DNA of 18,096 bases from Methanobacteriota archaeon (GCA_029979405.1 JAPOHM010000008.1:1-18096); one strand, 5' to 3'. Positions 1-7,968 are shown, counted from the first letter of the stretch. Translations and numbers: made by a program. The notes: generated from the sequence alone by a model not told the origin.

Positions 1-125
1 AATGAAAAGGAAAAATTATTTTTCGTTGAAAAAAGATTTCGAAGAGAAATGAATTTAACGTGTTTAAACATGGAAACAAACGATACCTTAGACCCCTTCA
101 TTTCCATTGGAATCTTTAGAATATA

Positions 126-167
126 AAGAGTGACGATAGTAAAGAATGATGATAATAAGAGTGACGA
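126..167. repeat. 11-bp direct repeat pair, 31 bp apart
   Basis: AAGAGTGACGA occurs at 126-136 and again at 157-167. The copies start 31 bp apart, close to three helical turns, and both are followed by similar AGTAA-containing bases. They lie upstream of the RNase promoter candidates and could be a regulator site, or chance in an AT-rich stretch. Confidence 0.35.
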
Positions 168-295
168 AGTAAGCCCCATTGATGTTTAACGCGTGAAGTA
201 AATAATATTCATTGTAAGAAAATATAATCCAACCACCATAAATTATCTCCATAGGAAATGTAGGGGTGGGGTATATTCATTTCTCAGAACTTACT

Positions 296-299
296 GGAG
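296..299 (+). promoter_or_regulatory. Shine-Dalgarno of the aCPSF2-like gene
   Basis: GGAG ends six bases before the ATG at 306. This favours that ATG over the in-frame TTG at 300 (too close) and the ATG at 312 (twelve bases away). Confidence 0.55.
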
Positions 300-305
300 T
301 TGAAT

Positions 306-1619
306 ATGGTAATGTATTCTCCTGGCCGGACTTCAAATTATCCATCAAGTCCTCCAGAAAAAGGAACACGTTATCATTATCTTGGTGGGGGGAATGAAGT
401 TGGAAACGTTGGCTGCGTATTCGAAGATCCTTCGGGAACAAAAATGCTCCTTGATTATGGATTAGCTCCAACAGATCCTCCAAAATATCCGAATGAAGCT
501 CCACCAATAAAAAATGCAATAATAACTCATTCACACATTGATCATTTAGGAATGGCACCATGGTTATGTTCGAATTATCGAACAACACTTCACGGTACAG
601 AACTTACCGCAGAAATTAGTAGAATGATGTGGAATGACTGCTACAAAGTAAGTCAGTTGGAAGGATATCCTCTAGCTTGGGATAAGAGAGATATTGATGG
701 AGCAGTAGCTTCTTGGAAAACACACAAATTCGACGAAGCATGGACTGAAGAGGGGTGGAAATTAAAACTTACAAGAGCAGGTCACATACCTGGAGCTGCC
801 ATGTTAAACGTAGAAACGAATACTCACAAACTTCTCTTTACCGGAGATTTTGATACAAGAGACTCACCACTTACTAAAGGAGCAAAACCAGAAAAATGTG
901 ATGTGTTGTTTGTAGAAGGAACATATGGTGGACGCGACCACAAACCAAAAACGGAAACTATAGAGGAATTCATCAAAAAAATCGTAGAGATAACGGATAA
1001 AGGAGGGACCGCCCTTATTCCAGCCTTTGCAAACGGGCGCACTCAAGATGTAGTAATGATGTTACACCAATATCTTCCAGAGTTGGACGTTCACGTAGAT
1101 GGAATGGGAAAATCTGTAGCAAGACTGCAGTTGGAACACCCCGAATCATTAAGAGATCCGGCCAAGTTACAAGAAGCATGGAAATGGTGCAAAAAAGTCT
1201 CATCAAAATCAGATAAAAAGAAAGCACTAAACGCAGACTGCATCGTTTCGACTTCCGGTATGTTGGATGGAGGACCTTCAATTTGGTATCTTAACAGACT
1301 TAGGATGGACCCAAGGAACGCAGTATTACTAACAGGATATCAAGCAAAAGGGTCTGGCGGTAGAATGCTATTGGATGAAAGACAAGTACCAATTTGGAAC
1401 AAAAATACACCAATCGATTTAGATGTACATCAATTTTCGTTTTCCACTCACGCAGGACATTCGGAGATAGTTGATTTTGCTGCAAAATGTGAAGCAGAAA
1501 CAGTAGTTGTGTACCATACAGACGCAAATCACGCAAGACCTCCACTAGTTGACGATCTTGAGGCTGCTGGGCATACTGTTCACCAGCCAATTAACGGGGA
1601 ATCGAGAATAATCGGTTAG
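306..1619 (+). CDS. aCPSF2-like beta-CASP metallo-beta-lactamase RNase
   Basis: Predicted zinc-dependent ribonuclease of the beta-CASP family, 437 residues. Metallo-beta-lactamase motifs are complete: the HxHxDH motif is at residues 75-80 (THSHIDHLG), a third-motif His at about 160 (AGHIPGA), and Asp at about 181 (FTGDFD). The beta-CASP motifs follow: Glu at about 204 in VEGTYG (motif A), His at about 382 in FSTHAGH (motif B) and His at about 404 in VVYHTDANH (motif C). There are no N-terminal KH domains, so it matches the shorter aCPSF2 class (about 420 residues) rather than KH-containing aCPSF1, the transcription-termination factor. Family members act as 5'-3' exonucleases and/or endonucleases in RNA maturation and decay. 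The start at 306 rests on the GGAG at 296-299. The next gene, a small zinc-ribbon protein, is 57 bp downstream on the same strand. The family call is strong; the exact substrate cannot be read from sequence. Confidence 0.9.
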   Translation: MVMYSPGRTSNYPSSPPEKGTRYHYLGGGNEVGNVGCVFEDPSGTKMLLDYGLAPTDPPKYPNEAPPIKNAIITHSHIDHLGMAPWLCSNYRTTLHGTELTAEISRMMWNDCYKVSQLEGYPLAWDKRDIDGAVASWKTHKFDEAWTEEGWKLKLTRAGHIPGAAMLNVETNTHKLLFTGDFDTRDSPLTKGAKPEKCDVLFVEGTYGGRDHKPKTETIEEFIKKIVEITDKGGTALIPAFANGRTQDVVMMLHQYLPELDVHVDGMGKSVARLQLEHPESLRDPAKLQEAWKWCKKVSSKSDKKKALNADCIVSTSGMLDGGPSIWYLNRLRMDPRNAVLLTGYQAKGSGGRMLLDERQVPIWNKNTPIDLDVHQFSFSTHAGHSEIVDFAAKCEAETVVVYHTDANHARPPLVDDLEAAGHTVHQPINGESRIIG

Positions 1620-1676
1620 AATTGATTTGATGATTTGAGCCGAAGTGGTTGAATACAGTGACATCAAGGGGGCCTC

Positions 1677-1958
1677 ATGGCGACTAAAGCTCCCCCCGGC
1701 AAACGTCGTAAGAAGAAAAAGAAAATTCGACTATCTCTTAAGAGTTCGAAAATAAAGAAGACCGACTCATACTCTGATTCACTAGGTTGGTCTACAGACG
1801 TTGGTCGAACACTAAACGATCCAGAAAAACCGAAAGAACCAGACACCATCAAACACCAATGTCAGATGTGTGGTAGTATTATGGTGGTTCCAAAACCCAA
1901 AAAATCAAGATACATAATCACATGTCCACACTGTGAACACCAGGAACAATTCAACTGA
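1677..1958 (+). CDS. Lysine-rich small zinc-ribbon protein
   Basis: A 93-residue protein I do not recognise as a named family. The N-terminal 30 residues are very basic, with a run of Arg/Lys at about 9-16. The C-terminus holds a zinc ribbon with CxxC at 62-65 and CxxC at 83-86, separated by 17 residues, ending in HQEQFN. A strong purine-rich AAGGGGG at 1666-1672 precedes the ATG by four bases. The basic tail plus zinc ribbon suggests nucleic-acid binding, for example an RNA, ribosome or transcription-associated factor. It lies directly after the aCPSF2-like RNase on the same strand, so a shared role in RNA metabolism is possible. That is inference from context and composition only. Confidence 0.75.
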   Translation: MATKAPPGKRRKKKKKIRLSLKSSKIKKTDSYSDSLGWSTDVGRTLNDPEKPKEPDTIKHQCQMCGSIMVVPKPKKSRYIITCPHCEHQEQFN

Positions 1959-1967
1959 TTTTAATTC

Positions 1968-1989
1968 AAAATTTCTATATTAGAATTTT
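1968..1989. promoter_or_regulatory. Inverted repeat over a TATA-like box
   Basis: AAAATT-T-CTA at 1968-1977 is mirrored by TAG-AATTTT at 1981-1989, giving nine paired positions with one bulged T and a TAT centre. It overlaps the best TATA candidate for the permease gene (TTTCTATATTAG at 1972-1983), which would start transcription near 2003-2008. It could be an operator for a dimeric regulator of the TSUP-moeA-rluA run. Alternatively it could be a weak U-rich terminator for the gene ending at 1958. In so AT-rich a stretch, chance is a real alternative. Confidence 0.35.
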
Positions 1990-2030
1990 AGTTGGATTGC
2001 ATTTCAAAAAGAAGGTTTGATAATTTGGAA

Positions 2031-2834
2031 ATGATGACAATCCTTGCAATATTTTCTTTATTCGTTATTGCAACCGTTTTCAGCCCACTTGGATTAGGCG
2101 GAGGAATCCTATTTGTTCCAATTCTACACTATATGTTGGGTTGGGAGATACTAGAGGCGGTTTTAGGTTCACTAACTATGATTTTTATGGTAGCTACTGG
2201 AAGTAGTTTAGCGCATTCTAAAGCTGGACATGCAGACAACGAAGTAGCAAACGCAGCACGAATAATCGCTATACCTATGGCAATAATTGGAACACTTCTT
2301 GCATCAAAAATGACGGATTTAGTTGGTGATATTGGAATAAAAGTCATTGCATCTATGGTGATTGCGATGGTTTTTGTCAAGACGATTTCAATATATAGAC
2401 AACAAACAGAGATAGAGGTTGAAGAGACCAACTTCAAGGAAAAAAAGAGCATCTATCAGTTTGGTGCAGGGATTGCTGGAACACTGTCAGGAATATTGGG
2501 GATTGGTGGAGGAGCGATATTGGTTACTCTAAACAGAGCGATTTTAAACATGGACGCCAAGAAGGCGGCTGGAACTAGTTTCTTAATCGGGGCAACCATC
2601 GTACCAGTCTCTTTAACAAGCCATATTATCGTAGGCGGCAAAGCATCTGGACTTTTAGATCAAATAGGACTGATACCAGTAATTATAATTCCAATTCTGA
2701 TATTTTTATGCGCATATTTCGGAGCAAAATACTCTATAAAATACGTTTCAAAAGAATTGGTAACGTTGGTTTTCCTTTGTGCAATATCACTAAGTTTGAT
2801 TCGCTATGTAATAGATTTTACAAGTTATATTTGA
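2031..2834 (+). CDS. TSUP (TauE/SafE) family permease
   Basis: Integral membrane transporter of the TSUP/TauE-SafE family, which includes exporters or importers of sulfite, sulfonates and related organic anions. Two Gly-rich family repeats are visible: SPLGLGGGILFVP near the N-terminus and SGILGIGGGAILV in the middle, the latter followed by KKAAGTSFLIG. Hydrophobic segments alternate with short loops, consistent with about 7-8 membrane helices and a length near the family norm (267 residues from 2031). The start is uncertain. An in-frame TTG at 1992 would lie upstream of the transcription start implied by the TATA-like box at 1972-1983. A TTG at 2025 has GAAGG at 2011-2015 upstream. ATG at 2031 is chosen as the first ATG. 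The stop overlaps the Shine-Dalgarno of moeA, so the two are likely co-transcribed and translationally coupled. The substrate is not determinable here; the moeA linkage hints at sulfur oxyanions or molybdoenzyme products. Confidence 0.85.
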   Translation: MMTILAIFSLFVIATVFSPLGLGGGILFVPILHYMLGWEILEAVLGSLTMIFMVATGSSLAHSKAGHADNEVANAARIIAIPMAIIGTLLASKMTDLVGDIGIKVIASMVIAMVFVKTISIYRQQTEIEVEETNFKEKKSIYQFGAGIAGTLSGILGIGGGAILVTLNRAILNMDAKKAAGTSFLIGATIVPVSLTSHIIVGGKASGLLDQIGLIPVIIIPILIFLCAYFGAKYSIKYVSKELVTLVFLCAISLSLIRYVIDFTSYI

Positions 2835-2838
2835 GGTG
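2833..2838 (+). promoter_or_regulatory. Shine-Dalgarno of moeA overlapping upstream stop
   Basis: GAGGTG begins inside the TGA stop of the permease gene (2832-2834) and ends five bases before the moeA ATG at 2844. This is a typical arrangement for translational coupling within an operon. Confidence 0.65.
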
Positions 2839-2843
2839 AAAAG

Positions 2844-4049
2844 ATGTCAGAAGTGCCTTATTTCGTTCAACTCGATGAAGCATTGGAAATATGCATGAAA
2901 AGAAAAATAAAAACCGAAACCGAAGAACTACCTTTGGGCCTCTGTCACAATAGAATTCTTGCTACAGATTTGGTTTCGAAAGTAGACGACCCGCCTTTTG
3001 ACAATTCCGCAATGGACGGTTTTGCTATGCGCTACGAAGACACAAATTCACCTCCTACAACACTGGATATAATCGGAACCATACAAGCCGCAGGCCAAGA
3101 AGATGACGTTGTTGTAAAAAAAGGACAGGCTGTTAGGATAATGACGGGTGCGCCTATGCCAAAGGGCGCAGACTCAATTTTACAAATTGAAATGACAGAA
3201 GTTAATGGAAACAGAGTTACTTTACTCAAAGAATCGATGCCAGACTTCATTAGATTCAGGGGAGAGAATCTGAAAAAAGGCCAAGTTGCAATCTCCTCAG
3301 GGACTCTTTTGACACCCTCACAAATAGGCATGTGTGCTACAATGGGGTATGATAAATTATCAGTTTTCAAACCACTAAAAATAGCAATAATTTCGACCGG
3401 AGACGAATTGATTCAACCTGGCCAAGAATTACAAAGAGGGCAAATTTACGAATCCAATTCCTTTGGAATAGCAGGATTAGTCAACTGGCTAGGGCACGAA
3501 GCAGTAAGAATGCAATGCGTAGGAGATACTCTCGAAGACCTTCGTCAAACTCTGAATAAAGCCTCTGAATCATGCGATCTAATCTTAACAAGTGGGGGCG
3601 TTTCAATGGGCGAATGGGACCTTGTTAGAAAAATAATGGAACAGGAAGGCACACTTGATTTCTGGAGAGTAAAACTGAGACCAGGGTCTCCGCCCCTTTT
3701 CGGCCTTTGGAAATCCACACCAATTTTCGGTTTACCAGGAAATCCGGTGAGTTCCCACGTCGTTTTTAGAATGATTGTCGCTCCATGGATAAGAAACCTA
3801 ACAGGCGCAGAAGGCCCGATAGAAAAGCGAGCTTTTGCGAGACTTTCCACTGTCGTCAAACCAACAAAAGACTGCCTAACACTGAGGCGGGTTTCAATAG
3901 AAAAAGGCGATAACGAATTAATAGCTTCACAAAAAATCCACCAAGGCTCAGGCAATATCGCTAGTATGGCTCATAGTGAAGCATTAGTGGTACTTCAACC
4001 AGGAGAAGAATATCCGATTGGAAAAACCGTTGAAATAATATTTTTGTGA
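2844..4049 (+). CDS. moeA: Molybdopterin molybdenumtransferase MoeA
   Basis: MoeA inserts molybdenum into adenylylated molybdopterin, the last common step in making molybdenum cofactor. The 401-residue length is typical. The N-terminal part carries DNSAMDGFA with the conserved Asp at about 58, then TGAPMPKGADSILQIE and RGENLKKGQ. The MPT-binding domain runs from about 178 with STGDELIQPG, TSGGVSMGEWD at about 249-259 and GLPGNPVSSH at about 296. The C-terminal domain IV follows from about 320. The gene sits 9 bp after the TSUP permease and 9 bp before the RluA-type gene, each spaced with its own Shine-Dalgarno, so it is part of a tight operon. No molybdoenzyme is present in the window, so the client enzyme is unknown. 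Many archaea carry two moeA copies, and this could be the molybdenum- or tungsten-specific one. Confidence 0.93.
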   Translation: MSEVPYFVQLDEALEICMKRKIKTETEELPLGLCHNRILATDLVSKVDDPPFDNSAMDGFAMRYEDTNSPPTTLDIIGTIQAAGQEDDVVVKKGQAVRIMTGAPMPKGADSILQIEMTEVNGNRVTLLKESMPDFIRFRGENLKKGQVAISSGTLLTPSQIGMCATMGYDKLSVFKPLKIAIISTGDELIQPGQELQRGQIYESNSFGIAGLVNWLGHEAVRMQCVGDTLEDLRQTLNKASESCDLILTSGGVSMGEWDLVRKIMEQEGTLDFWRVKLRPGSPPLFGLWKSTPIFGLPGNPVSSHVVFRMIVAPWIRNLTGAEGPIEKRAFARLSTVVKPTKDCLTLRRVSIEKGDNELIASQKIHQGSGNIASMAHSEALVVLQPGEEYPIGKTVEIIFL

Positions 4050-4058
4050 GGACCAAAA

Positions 4059-4928
4059 ATGATAGTGGAATCTGATATTGAATTACTGGTGGCACTTTCT
4101 ATCATTTATCCAGAATCCAAGAAAAACAAACTTCGAAAAATGCTCACTGAAGGCCGGGTCGAAGTCGATGGGAAAATAATTCATAAAGCCAAAGAAGTTG
4201 TAATGAAAGGAAGCGAAATCAAAATTCTTAACCGGAAAAAAGCCGATGAAAAATCTCCAAATCCAAACAAACCCAAGAGGAAAGTCAGAATCAAAATCCT
4301 CTTTGAAGACGAGGACATTATCGTAGTGAATAAACAAGCAGGGCTATTGTCGGTTTCAACAGATAAAATGGAGCCCGACACACTCCATTCAAGGGTTATG
4401 GAATATGTTCAATTTGAAAATAAAAACGCCTGGGCTTACATCGTTCATCGTCTCGACAGGGAAACATCTGGAGTAATGGTATTTGCAAAAGACAAACAAT
4501 CGAAGGACTATCTTCAGGAGCAATTCGCTGATAGATCTGTTCACAGAGTCTACCATGCCCTAGTTCAGGGCAGGCCTGAAACCAATTATGGCACTATCAG
4601 GGAATGGTTACTCGAAGATAAATTCCTACGCGTTAAGGCGGTAAACAACAAACACCCTCAAGCCAAAGAAGCAATCACTCACTGGAGCGTAGAAGATCAA
4701 GATGAGGTTGCAAGCCTACTCGCACTTACCATAGAGACCGGCCGTCGCCACCAAATCAGGGTTGGATTGGCAAATTTGGGATGCCCGGTAATAGGCGATA
4801 ACCAACACGGCGCAGAGGGCAACCCAATCGGAAGAATCGCATTACATGCAAGCTCCTTGGAGATACTTCATCCAGTAACAGATGACCCAATGCGGTTCGA
4901 AGCCCCAATCCCATTCGGGCCCAACTGA
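4059..4928 (+). CDS. RluA-type pseudouridine synthase with S4 domain
   Basis: Predicted RNA pseudouridine synthase, 289 residues. The N-terminal 55-60 residues look like an S4 RNA-binding domain (SKKNKLRKMLTEGRVEVDG), followed by a charged Lys/Pro linker at 60-75 and the RluA catalytic fold. The signature HRLDRETSG lies at 130-138, with the catalytic Asp at 133. Later family motifs are ETGRRHQIRVGLANLG and RIALHASSLEILHPVT. The S4 plus RluA architecture is that of bacterial RluD/RluC-type enzymes that modify 23S rRNA. It is uncommon in archaea, so bacterial origin by transfer is plausible. GAGG at 4048-4051 overlaps the moeA stop, supporting operon expression and the ATG at 4059. The target uridines cannot be predicted here. 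Confidence 0.9.
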   Translation: MIVESDIELLVALSIIYPESKKNKLRKMLTEGRVEVDGKIIHKAKEVVMKGSEIKILNRKKADEKSPNPNKPKRKVRIKILFEDEDIIVVNKQAGLLSVSTDKMEPDTLHSRVMEYVQFENKNAWAYIVHRLDRETSGVMVFAKDKQSKDYLQEQFADRSVHRVYHALVQGRPETNYGTIREWLLEDKFLRVKAVNNKHPQAKEAITHWSVEDQDEVASLLALTIETGRRHQIRVGLANLGCPVIGDNQHGAEGNPIGRIALHASSLEILHPVTDDPMRFEAPIPFGPN

Positions 4929-4968
4929 TAAGCAAGGACTCAAGAACCCTTGACTCACGACAGAGTGT

Positions 4969-7878
4969 ATGGGGAAACCTGCGGACGATTCATGGATAGA
5001 AGTCCGTGGGGCAAGAACTCATAATCTACAAGATATAGATGTTAAATTACCAAGAGGAAAATTTGTAGTTATCTCAGGAGTATCTGGCTCAGGGAAATCC
5101 TCTCTTGCTTTCGACACGCTGTATGCTGAAGGCCAAAGACGCTATGTTGAGAGCTTGTCTTCATATGCTAGGCAATTCATCGGCCAGATGAAAAAAGCGG
5201 ACTGCGATAGTATTGAAGGCCTATCTCCTGCGATTTCAATAGACCAAAAGCAAGGTAGCCACAACCCAAGGTCCACCGTCGCAACCGTCACTGAAATAAT
5301 GGACTATCTTCGATTAATGTGGGCTAGAATTGGGAAACCTCACTGTCCGACATGTGGGGTAGAAGTCGCCAGGAGAACCGTCCAAGAAATAGTTGATGAC
5401 ATTATTTGGCACATGGAAGGGCACGCCATAGCGGTTTGGAGTCCAGCGATAAGAAACAGGAAGGGAACGCACGCTGACCTATTCAGAAACTTGGTCGAAC
5501 AAGGTTGGACAGAAGGCAGAATCAATGGAAGAGAAGCATCTTTCGAAGACGAGCATAATTTGGACAAAAACCTTCGTCACGATATCGATGTGCGGGTAGA
5601 CAGAATTCGATGCACGAAAGACCGAAGACAGAGACTAACAGAAGCTGTAGAATCTTCCTTGAGAATAGGCGGAGGAACTGTAGCGATTGAGAGTATAAAG
5701 TCGCCAGAAGAAGACTTCGAGTATGACGAAGGCTCCCGTTCTATGAACACGAAGCAGGGAGACACGATGGCTTGGTCAGAAGAATTTGCGTGTGCCGAAC
5801 ACGGCGCATTCATGCCCGAGATGAGTCCGAGAGTATTCTCTTTCAACTCCCCTCTTGGAGCTTGTCCGGCTTGTCAAGGCCTGGGTGTCCAAAGGAGATT
5901 TAGTGAGGACCTATTGGTTGATAGACACTCAACGATATCCGAAGGTTGTATTATTCCATGGAGACAATCAATGTCTCCTCATTGGTATAGGAAGTTAATG
6001 GAGCAAACCGCCGAACACTATGGAATCCCTACAAATGTACCATTCGGATCTCTAGATGAAGACGACAAGGACATAATTCTGAATGGTTCTGGCTCCACAA
6101 TTATCCATTTCGAATTTCATTCCGAAACAGGTTCGTTATACCAATACAGTAAACCCTGGGAAGGAGTTTATGGCAGACTCCAAAAGACATACACTGAGAC
6201 CAGTTCTGACCGCACGAGAAACCGGTTAATCGCCTGCATGAATGATGAGGATTGCTCCTCATGCGGTGGAGAAAAACTCAACGATGCCGCAAGGGGGGTT
6301 ACAGTCGGTGGTAAACGCCTTCCAGAGATAGGAGCTTCAAGCGTGTTCGAAGCATTGCAAATAATCCGTTCTTTCAGGGGTCAAGGCAATGCGGCAACCG
6401 AATTGGATGAGAGAAGCGCATTCATCGGAAAAGAAATAATCAAGGAAATAGAAAGCAGGCTTGGCTTCCTAAACGACGTAGGCCTTGACTATCTAACTTT
6501 AGACAGAAGAGCAAACACTCTTTCAGGTGGTGAGTCTCAAAGAATAAGGTTAGCGACCCAAATCGGTAGCAGATTAACTGGAGTGATGTACGTTCTGGAC
6601 GAACCATCAATCGGTCTACATCAAAGGGATAACGAAAGATTACTATCTACACTAAGAGAACTATCTGACCTTGGTAACACCCTTCTCGTCGTCGAACACG
6701 ACGAAGAAACACTAAGACAAGCCGATTGGCTTTGCGACCTTGGCCCGGGAGCCGGAGTCGAAGGGGGAGAAATCGTAGCTAATGGGCCACCAAAAGAAGT
6801 TATGAAGGCTAAAAATTCAGTAACCGGGGCGTACTTATCAGGAAAGAGATCAATCCAAACACCAGAAAAAAGAACTAAGCCGGAAAAAGGCTTCTTGGAG
6901 ATTAAAGGCGCTCGCCAAAATAATCTAAACGACATAAACGCAAAGATTCCACTCGGGTGTCTGACTGCAATAACCGGAGTCTCAGGCTCTGGAAAATCCT
7001 CACTTGTTTCTGGAATCCTTGCTCCTGCCTTACAAAGAGAAATCAACAGAACCGACGCCCAACCGGGAATTCATGATAGCATTGAAGGAATTGAAAATGT
7101 GGACAAAGTAATCGTCATCGACCAGTCTCCAATAGGCAGGACGCCACGTTCAAACCCGGCAACTTACACTAAAGCGTTCGATGAAATTAGGAAATTATTT
7201 TCTGAAACAAAAATTTCCAAGGAGAGAGGGTACAAACCAGGACACTTCTCATTCAACGTAAAGGGTGGCAGGTGTGAAGCCTGTAGCGGGGGAGGTTCGA
7301 TTAAATTAGAAATGAACTTCCTACCCGATGTGTGGATTACTTGTGATATATGTGACGGAAAACGCTACACTCGAGAAACACTCGAGGTTACATGGAAGGG
7401 TAAAAATATCCACGACATACTCGAAATGCCGGTAAAAGAAGCGGTTGATTTCTTTGCAAACCACAAGAAATTACACCGAACGCTATCAACAATTAATGAC
7501 GTAGGGCTCGGATATATCCGATTGGGCCAACCAGCCACAACACTATCAGGTGGAGAAGCTCAAAGGGTGAAACTTGCAAGCGAGTTACGAAGACCACCTC
7601 ACAAACACACAATGTATATTCTTGATGAGCCAACAACAGGACTTTCCTTTTCTGATGTACAGCAATTGATTGATGTTTTACTAAGGTTGAGGACAACAGG
7701 CCATTCCATTGTTGTAATCGAACACCATTTAGATGTTGTAAAATCTGCAGACTGGATAATCGATTTAGGCCCAGAAGGTGGTGACCGTGGCGGTAAAATT
7801 GTCGCCGAGGGAACTCCAGAAAAAGTTGCTAAATCCAAAAAGAGTTACACTGGGAAATTTCTCTCAGAAATGCTCTGA
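4969..7878 (+). CDS. uvrA: Excinuclease ABC subunit A (UvrA)
   Basis: UvrA is the dimeric ABC ATPase that finds bulky DNA lesions and loads UvrB in nucleotide excision repair. At 969 residues it is full length. The first ATPase half has Walker A GVSGSGKS at 37-44 and the ABC signature LSGGESQ at about 518, followed by YVLDEPSIGLHQRD. The second half has Walker A GVSGSGKS at 670-677, signature LSGGEAQ at about 859 and YILDEPTTGLSFSD. The first zinc module is CAEH at 275-278 plus CPAC at 299-302, so one Cys is replaced by His. The second is CEAC at 769-772 plus CDIC at 792-795, all cysteines. An in-frame TGA at 4951-4953 makes ATG 4969 the first possible ATG; there is no clear Shine-Dalgarno, and the gap from the previous gene is 40 bp. 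UvrABC in archaea is patchy and thought to be acquired from bacteria. uvrB and uvrC are not in this window. Confidence 0.97.
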   Translation: MGKPADDSWIEVRGARTHNLQDIDVKLPRGKFVVISGVSGSGKSSLAFDTLYAEGQRRYVESLSSYARQFIGQMKKADCDSIEGLSPAISIDQKQGSHNPRSTVATVTEIMDYLRLMWARIGKPHCPTCGVEVARRTVQEIVDDIIWHMEGHAIAVWSPAIRNRKGTHADLFRNLVEQGWTEGRINGREASFEDEHNLDKNLRHDIDVRVDRIRCTKDRRQRLTEAVESSLRIGGGTVAIESIKSPEEDFEYDEGSRSMNTKQGDTMAWSEEFACAEHGAFMPEMSPRVFSFNSPLGACPACQGLGVQRRFSEDLLVDRHSTISEGCIIPWRQSMSPHWYRKLMEQTAEHYGIPTNVPFGSLDEDDKDIILNGSGSTIIHFEFHSETGSLYQYSKPWEGVYGRLQKTYTETSSDRTRNRLIACMNDEDCSSCGGEKLNDAARGVTVGGKRLPEIGASSVFEALQIIRSFRGQGNAATELDERSAFIGKEIIKEIESRLGFLNDVGLDYLTLDRRANTLSGGESQRIRLATQIGSRLTGVMYVLDEPSIGLHQRDNERLLSTLRELSDLGNTLLVVEHDEETLRQADWLCDLGPGAGVEGGEIVANGPPKEVMKAKNSVTGAYLSGKRSIQTPEKRTKPEKGFLEIKGARQNNLNDINAKIPLGCLTAITGVSGSGKSSLVSGILAPALQREINRTDAQPGIHDSIEGIENVDKVIVIDQSPIGRTPRSNPATYTKAFDEIRKLFSETKISKERGYKPGHFSFNVKGGRCEACSGGGSIKLEMNFLPDVWITCDICDGKRYTRETLEVTWKGKNIHDILEMPVKEAVDFFANHKKLHRTLSTINDVGLGYIRLGQPATTLSGGEAQRVKLASELRRPPHKHTMYILDEPTTGLSFSDVQQLIDVLLRLRTTGHSIVVIEHHLDVVKSADWIIDLGPEGGDRGGKIVAEGTPEKVAKSKKSYTGKFLSEML

Positions 7879-7917
7879 CCGAATAAATCTGAGGCTTTTC
7901 TCAAGCGCAGTATTCAT

Positions 7918-7938
7918 GGACGGTAGTCTCTGCCGTCC
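7918..7938 (+). other. RNA hairpin 1 in the purL leader
   Basis: GGACGGTA (7918-7925) pairs with TGCCGTCC (7931-7938) around the loop GTCTC. This gives eight base pairs including one U-G wobble in RNA. It is much more GC-rich than the surrounding intergenic DNA and lies 40 bp after the uvrA stop, immediately before a second hairpin. There is no U-tract directly after it, so it does not look like a classical intrinsic terminator. Confidence 0.6.
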
Positions 7939-7940
7939 GT

Positions 7941-7959
7941 CTGCCCCCGAAGGGGGCAG
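7941..7959 (+). promoter_or_regulatory. RNA hairpin 2 touching the purL ribosome-binding site
   Basis: CTGCCCCC (7941-7948) is perfectly complementary to GGGGGCAG (7952-7959) around a GAA loop: eight base pairs, six of them G-C. The last two stem bases are the first two of AGGTG (7958-7962), the likely purL Shine-Dalgarno, so folding should reduce ribosome access. CTGCC in the 3' arm of hairpin 1 (7930-7934) could instead pair with GGCAG at 7955-7959, so alternative folds are possible. A regulatory role (attenuation of purine synthesis) is inference. No known purine riboswitch core was recognised. Confidence 0.55.
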
Positions 7960-7962
7960 GTG
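7958..7962 (+). promoter_or_regulatory. Putative Shine-Dalgarno of purL
   Basis: AGGTG lies six bases before the GTG at 7969 and decides that start over the in-frame GTG at 7960, which would overlap this site and the hairpin stem. Confidence 0.5.
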
Positions 7963-7968
7963 TATCAA

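Larger units (their letters stand above)
1..305. other. AT-rich region without a convincing gene
   Basis: No supported coding region lies before the first gene. A 16-codon reading frame at 2-52 is too short to call, although it could be the tail of a gene entering from the left. The stretch is AT-rich. It holds a TATA-like AAAATATAAT at 219-228, a second TATA-like TATATT at 272-277, and a short direct repeat at 126-167. The 219-228 box would give a transcript with a leader of roughly 55 bases containing the Shine-Dalgarno of the RNase gene. The 272-277 box would place the transcription start almost on that Shine-Dalgarno, so the upstream box fits better. Promoter assignment is inference from spacing only. 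Confidence 0.5.

Noticed and set aside
2..52. 16-codon reading frame at the left edge
   Set aside because: Too short, no family signal and no Shine-Dalgarno visible; it could be the end of a gene from the left, but nothing supports it.
5791..5877. Defective first zinc module of UvrA (CAEH instead of CxxC)
   Set aside because: His can ligate zinc, and variation at this position is known among UvrA proteins; the rest of the protein is intact.
7941..7959. Hairpin as an intrinsic terminator for uvrA
   Set aside because: No U-tract follows the stem, and it lies directly on the purL ribosome-binding site; a leader element is a better fit.
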